From Rugosimonospora acidiphila (lineage in GTDB: Bacteria; Actinomycetota; Actinomycetes; Mycobacteriales; Micromonosporaceae), in the NCBI RefSeq assembly GCF_039543385.1, contig NZ_BAABJQ010000019.1, positions 132,106-196,105 of the forward strand: a stretch of 64,000 nucleotides of DNA. Reading direction: 5' to 3'. The notes beneath the pieces are model-generated. The model was not told the DNA's origin, did no database searches, and worked only from the letters and a program-made list of their open reading frames with translations. This document shows positions 63,153 through 64,000 of this stretch, piece after piece. Each line of letters starts with the position of its first letter. The first letter of the stretch is position 1. The position numbers were made by a program, and so were the translations under genes.

Positions 63153-63679
63153 ATGATGGGGCACTCTCGATCGCGGCGCCCTCGATCGGAGTTCTTGCGA
63201 TCGAGGCCTGCTCTGCTGACCGAGGAGACCCATCGGACGACGCTTTTTGAGATCTTCTTCGATCTCGTGTTCGTCTTCGCCCTCACCCGGATCATCACGT
63301 TCATGGATCAGCGGCTCACGCCTCTCAGGCTGGCGCAGGGTCTACTCGTCCTGGCACTGCTGTGGATTTCGTGGACGACGTACACCTGGATGGGCAACTA
63401 CGCCCGCGCCGACGTCGGCCGGGTTCGTACCGGGACGACGGTCGCGATGGGTGCTATGTTCGTCGCCGCTCTGGTGATTCCGGACGCCTGGCCGTCGCCC
63501 GGTGCACCCGGAAACGGACCGCTGGTCCTGATCGGCGCTTACATCGTACTGCGCTCGCCACGCTCGGCCTACTCGCCGCCTTCCTGCTCGCCCTGATCGG
63601 TTACGAATGGCTCAGTCTGCCCAGCCGCAACCCGCCCGGAGACGAAAAGCTCGCCGATCCCAGCGCCCCGTTGACGTGA
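63153..63679 (+). pseudogene. Second LtrA copy with internal deletion
   Basis: The 5' part encodes a normal LtrA N-terminus: THRTTLFEIFFDLVFVFALTR, LLWISWTTYTWMGNYARAD and VLIGAYIVLRS. At about 63550-63560 the frame breaks. A different frame continues as ATLGLLAAFLLALIGYEW and SRNPPGDEKLADPSAPLT, the usual last helix and tail of LtrA. About 230 central codons are missing. It corresponds to the intact LtrA at 17716-18936, from which it differs too much to be a recent copy. Confidence 0.75.
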
Positions 63680-63889
63680 CACGCGGCGAGTTCGCCGCCT
63701 ATAGCACCATCGGTGTGAGGGTGTCCCCAGCGAGGTGCCGCACGAGGGGACATAAAGGTAATCCGGCTTCGGGCGGGCGCTGGGGCCTTTGGATGGGGGA
63801 CGTTGCCCCGCAGGCGGTGGGCAGACATCGGTCAAAGGGGGTAACGGTAGGAACCCCTTCACGCCGGGCGAGTTGCCTAGCCTAGAGGT

Positions 63890-64000
63890 ATGGGCATGGA
63901 CAACCGCAGCGAGGTACGCGCGTTCCTCACCTCGCGGCGGGCGAAGATCAGTCCGGAGCAGGCCGGCATCCCGGCGTATGGCGGCCGTCGCGTGGCCGGG
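63890..64000 (+). CDS. Helix-turn-helix (XRE/MmyB-like) regulator, 5' part
   Basis: The frame opens MGMDNRSEVRAFLTSRRAKI, then SPEQAGIPAYGGRRVAG, and runs off the right edge. RSEVRAFLTSRRAKISPEQAG followed by a GGRRV turn is the standard N-terminus of actinobacterial XRE-type regulators with an MmyB-like ligand domain. The ligand domain itself is outside the window. An ATG two codons later is an alternative start. Confidence 0.7.
   Translation, partial: MGMDNRSEVRAFLTSRRAKISPEQAGIPAYGGRRVAG

Overview
The window is GC-rich and tightly packed, with SARP, ECF-sigma, GAF and LtrA families, frequent GTG starts, and secreted hydrolases whose modules are joined by Pro/Thr or Pro/Ser linkers. This points to a filamentous actinobacterium. 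A Micromonosporaceae-like genome is my inference, not something the sequence proves.

Region 1 (1-15387, minus strand) is most of an extracellular contractile injection system (eCIS, a phage-tail-like device) in one long, mostly translationally coupled operon. In transcription order it encodes a SARP/BTAD regulator, an Afp15-type AAA+ ATPase, two eCIS-core (DUF4157) cargo-type proteins, a Pvc16-type cap, two sheath proteins, tube 1, two small assembly proteins, tube 2, a Pro-rich protein, a LysM hub protein, a spike split into gpD-like and gpV-like genes, a PAAR tip, a gp25 wedge and the start of a baseplate J protein. The operon runs off the left edge, so remaining baseplate, fibre and tape-measure genes should lie there. 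One DUF4157 protein ends in what reads as an ADP-ribosyltransferase domain. Its paralogue appears to have lost the middle of that domain.

Region 2 (15388-33000) is an accessory zone. It mixes intact genes (LtrA, LysR, SDR, two alpha/beta hydrolases, SnoaL-like, MerR, DUF4331, F420-reductase-like, aldo/keto reductase, YceI, MarR, DUF6882) with many gene remnants: ECF sigma, GAF, SDR/epimerase, aldo/keto reductase, TetR, integrase, isochorismatase and alcohol dehydrogenase. Several remnants keep both ends and have lost the middle. Palindromic operator candidates sit at the LysR, MerR, MarR and SDR promoters. A single type I-E-like CRISPR repeat remains near 32.9 kb.

Region 3 (33006-46401) is a xylan-degradation locus of secreted enzymes: two GH62 arabinofuranosidases, a LacI regulator, then a CE15 glucuronoyl esterase, GH30, GH10 xylanase, CE3 esterase and CE1 esterase. 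Together they could debranch and cut arabino-glucurono-acetyl-xylan. Four consecutive genes end in an almost identical 264-bp CBM2-like cassette. An orphan CBM tail lies in frame behind the GH10 gene.

Region 4 (47078-53456, plus) is a compact nonribosomal-peptide-type operon (adenylation-PCP, two stand-alone condensation proteins, MFS exporter) preceded by a duplicated leader. Region 5 (53666-61161, minus) is an oligopeptide-type ABC importer operon, including a permease-ATPase fusion, with an esterase and a LacI regulator at its end. A divergent AraC regulator (61808-62842) lies next to it. The window ends with a deleted second LtrA copy and the start of a probable helix-turn-helix regulator.
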